NCBI GenBank assembly: GCA_964463355.1
Contig: CAYXBP010000003.1
Location: 1-64,000 of the forward strand
Reading direction: 5' to 3'
DNA length: 64,000 nt
Source: Firm-04 sp964463355
Lineage (GTDB): Bacteria > Bacillota > Clostridia > Oscillospirales > Ruminococcaceae
Positions 62,206-64,000 of the stretch are shown in pieces. The first letter of the stretch is position 1. Each line of letters starts with the position of its first letter. The notes below the pieces were generated by a model. It saw only the letters and a program-made list of their open reading frames with translations. It had not been told where the DNA came from and made no database searches. A program made the position numbers and the translations under genes.

Positions 62206-63039
62206 ATGGGACTGTTTTCAAAAAAGAACAACGATAATCTGAAATTCCGCAACAAGGAAATGGTGGAGCGCGGCGAGTTTCGCGGAAATGCGCTGAGCCA
62301 TTTGGTGCTGCCCGATGCTATCCGTATTGTTGGCGAGGACGCTTTCCGCGAATGTCGGAATCTGCAAGCTGTTACACTCTCTGCAAAGGTTTGCGAGCTG
62401 GGCGCATATGCATTCCGCGATTGTGATGCATTGGAAACTGTTATTTTCCCCGAAGAAATGCGCTATCCTGACGGATCCAATGGTGAAATCGGCATTGGAT
62501 GCTTCGACGGCTGTGGGCTTATCCGTCAGCTGGTGATCCCCGAGGGGGTTGCCGTGATTCATGCGAATGCCTTCCACAACTGTGCCGCATTGGAATACGT
62601 CAAGCTGCCCCGTACACTGCGCGCGATTCGTAGTGGTGCATTTTCGGGCTGTGCGAGATTGCAGACCCTTGAAATGTCGGCTATTCCCGAATTGATTGCT
62701 GCTGATTCCTTCGTAGAAACGCCGCAGCAGGCGTATATTTCCTCTGTGCGCAAGCCCGTGTTGACGGTCATGCATACCTCTTCTTTTGGTCTGCCGGAGA
62801 TTTATCAGTTTGCTGCTGTTCCTCGTTTGATCGGCGTGGAACAGACAGAGCATGATATGTCTGTGGTAATTGATGCGATTGATGAAGATCGATTGAGTTT
62901 CCGTATCACGCGATTTACCCATGCAGGGGGCATCCATACCATTCCGAAAAACGAGCCGACCAGACTGTTTCATGAAGAATATGACTGCAACGGCGGTGCA
63001 GGTTTGCAAACCGAGGAGATTCTTGCCTCCTACCGATAA
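62206..63039 (+). CDS. BspA-like leucine-rich repeat protein without a signal peptide
   Basis: The 277-residue protein contains LRR_5-type repeats (about residues 30-175): L-x-x-V-x-L-P-x-x-hydrophobic patterns such as LQAVTLSAKVCELGAYAFRD and LEYVKLPRTLRAIRSGAFSG. BspA-like proteins usually carry such repeats on the surface; this one begins with polar MGLFSKKNNDNLK and has no visible signal peptide, so it may be cytoplasmic. The last 100 residues are another domain of unknown kind. GAAAGG precedes the ATG by 8 bases. Confidence 0.75.
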   Translation: MGLFSKKNNDNLKFRNKEMVERGEFRGNALSHLVLPDAIRIVGEDAFRECRNLQAVTLSAKVCELGAYAFRDCDALETVIFPEEMRYPDGSNGEIGIGCFDGCGLIRQLVIPEGVAVIHANAFHNCAALEYVKLPRTLRAIRSGAFSGCARLQTLEMSAIPELIAADSFVETPQQAYISSVRKPVLTVMHTSSFGLPEIYQFAAVPRLIGVEQTEHDMSVVIDAIDEDRLSFRITRFTHAGGIHTIPKNEPTRLFHEEYDCNGGAGLQTEEILASYR

Positions 63040-63063
63040 TCGTTGCTGCAACTTATATACAAT

Positions 63064-63102
63064 GAAAAGCGGTATCGCCTTTTTGAGGTGATACCGCTTT
63101 CA
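63064..63102. terminator. Terminator between the 62206 gene and the RNA methyltransferase
   Basis: AAAGCGGTATC pairs with GATACCGCTTT around a T-rich loop, between converging genes. Confidence 0.82.
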
Positions 63103-63157
63103 GTCTTTTGAAAAGCCCATGGGATCCATCAACCTTGTTTGTTTTCGCTCACATGGA

Positions 63158-63994
63158 TCATTTACGCTTCAGATTTCCCAGTTCCCAGAAAGCCACTGCG
63201 CCGGCGGCAGCTACATTCAACGAATCCACATTATGTGTCATGGGAATCTTGACAGCATAATCGCAGTCGGCAATGGTGGCATCGTCAAGCCCATCCCCCT
63301 CTGTGCCAAGCACTATAGCAAGCTGTTCCGTTTGTGCAAGTCGGGGATCATCTATGCGAAGGGTATCATCACGCAGTGCCATGGCAGCGGTCTGAAACCC
63401 CAGTTGCCGCAATTGTGCAATACCTTTTTGCGGCCAGTCGGCAGAATCCACCCCGATGTAAGTCCACGGCACTTGAAATACCGTGCCCATACTTACGCGA
63501 ACTGCGCGGCGGTACAGCGGATCACTGCAAGCAGGGGTAAGCAGTACGGCATCCATATTCAGCGCAGCAGCCGAACGGAAAATTGCGCCGATATTGGTGG
63601 AATTCATAATGTTTTCCAGTACGGCGATGCGCTTTGCACCATGACATACCTCCTCCACCGAAGGCAAGGGCTTGCGTTTCATGGCACATAATGCGCCTCT
63701 TGCCATCGTATAGCCTGTCAATTGGGTGATCACAGGTGAGTCGGCAGTAAACACGGGGATATCCCCGCAGCGCGCAAGGATCTCTTTTGCTTGTGTTTCG
63801 ATATGCTTGCGCTCCATCAGCATCGAAACAGGCTCAAAGCCTGCGTCCATAGCGCGGCATATGACTTTTGGACTTTCTGCAATGAATAAACCCGCTTGCG
63901 GCTCATAGTAGTGCATCAATTGTGTTTCGGAAAGGCGCGCATAAACGTCTAATTCAGTTGCGGCAAAGTCGGTGATTTCAATCATATTTGGCAT
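63158..63994 (-). CDS. SpoU-family RNA methyltransferase
   Basis: The SpoU (TrmH) family methylates ribose 2'-OH in tRNA or rRNA using SAM bound in a trefoil knot. The 278-residue protein has an N-terminal substrate-binding region (LFIAESPKVICRAMDAGF), the SpoU motif 1 ENIMNSTNIGAIFRSAAALN, motif 2 LAIVLGTEGDGLDD and motif 3 KIPMTHNVDSLNVAAAGAV. These three motifs are conserved. The N-terminal start lies six bases from the window edge; a start three codons later is also possible, and the ribosome binding site is outside the window. Confidence 0.92.
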   Translation of the reverse strand: MPNMIEITDFAATELDVYARLSETQLMHYYEPQAGLFIAESPKVICRAMDAGFEPVSMLMERKHIETQAKEILARCGDIPVFTADSPVITQLTGYTMARGALCAMKRKPLPSVEEVCHGAKRIAVLENIMNSTNIGAIFRSAAALNMDAVLLTPACSDPLYRRAVRVSMGTVFQVPWTYIGVDSADWPQKGIAQLRQLGFQTAAMALRDDTLRIDDPRLAQTEQLAIVLGTEGDGLDDATIADCDYAVKIPMTHNVDSLNVAAAGAVAFWELGNLKRK

Positions 63995-64000
63995 GGTTTT

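Noticed and set aside
1..64000. CRISPR array, tRNA genes, insertion sequences
   Set aside because: I saw no regularly spaced repeats, no tRNA-like folds in the gaps and no transposase motifs.

Overview
The window looks like the replication-origin region of a Gram-positive Clostridia chromosome, most likely a Ruminococcus-like member of the Oscillospiraceae. The gene set is Firmicutes-type: rpmH-rnpA-yidD-yidC-jag-mnmE-mnmG-rsmG, dnaA-dnaN-yaaA-recF-remB-gyrB-gyrA, remB, comF, recD2 and a ferredoxin-linked 2-oxoacid oxidoreductase. A secreted dockerin protein together with several glycoside hydrolases points to a fibre-degrading, cellulosome-bearing gut or rumen bacterium. I see no tRNA, rRNA, insertion sequence, prophage or CRISPR array.

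Layout. 1-331: intergenic region with a rightward rpmH promoter and a leftward promoter plus ribosome binding site for a gene outside the window. 332-7906: rpmH to rsmG, all rightward, with two parS centromere sites (5289-5304, 7910-7925). 7978-10544: aminotransferase and serS, leftward. 10808-15421: recD2-comF-mreB-like-flavin reductase, rightward. 15405-19434: rsmA, a dCMP deaminase, then coaD, rsmD and a GH25 muramidase. 19431-23855: GH36-GH74-GH25 glycan operon, leftward. 24106-31117: HD hydrolase, GH13 amylase, rmuC, a MinD-like ATPase and a four-subunit 2-oxoacid:ferredoxin oxidoreductase. 31198-34245: giant YfhO membrane protein. 34719-46242: dnaA, oriC, dnaN-yaaA-recF-remB-gyrB, two YcxB-like membrane proteins, gyrA and a small membrane protein. 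46414-52415: a dockerin protein with four repeated modules of unknown type, and a 1236-residue sensor-GGDEF-EAL-beta-helix protein. 52731-60539: cysS and a leftward ymfF-ymfH-lgt-folD-pepP run. 60852-63994: three unfamiliar genes and a SpoU-type RNA methyltransferase.

The origin can be placed closely. Between dnaA and dnaN there are DnaA-box-like sites (TTTTCCACA and relatives) and then five CTA triplets leading into an AT-rich tract, the arrangement of the DnaA-trio unwinding element. In most bacteria the rpmH block points away from dnaA. Here it points towards it from 34 kb away, so the block appears inverted or moved and would be transcribed head-on to the replication fork. The parS sites remain, but parA, parB and noc, which usually follow rsmG, are absent here.

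The best candidate for something undescribed is the 1236-residue protein at 48705-52415. It joins a LacI-type sugar-binding sensor without a DNA-binding domain, a GAF-like region, GGDEF and EAL domains with their main catalytic residues, and a C-terminal repetitive beta-helix-like region, with no visible membrane segment. It lies next to the dockerin protein, whose four modules I cannot assign to a family. Together they suggest, as inference only, a link between sugar sensing, cyclic-di-GMP and surface fibre attachment.
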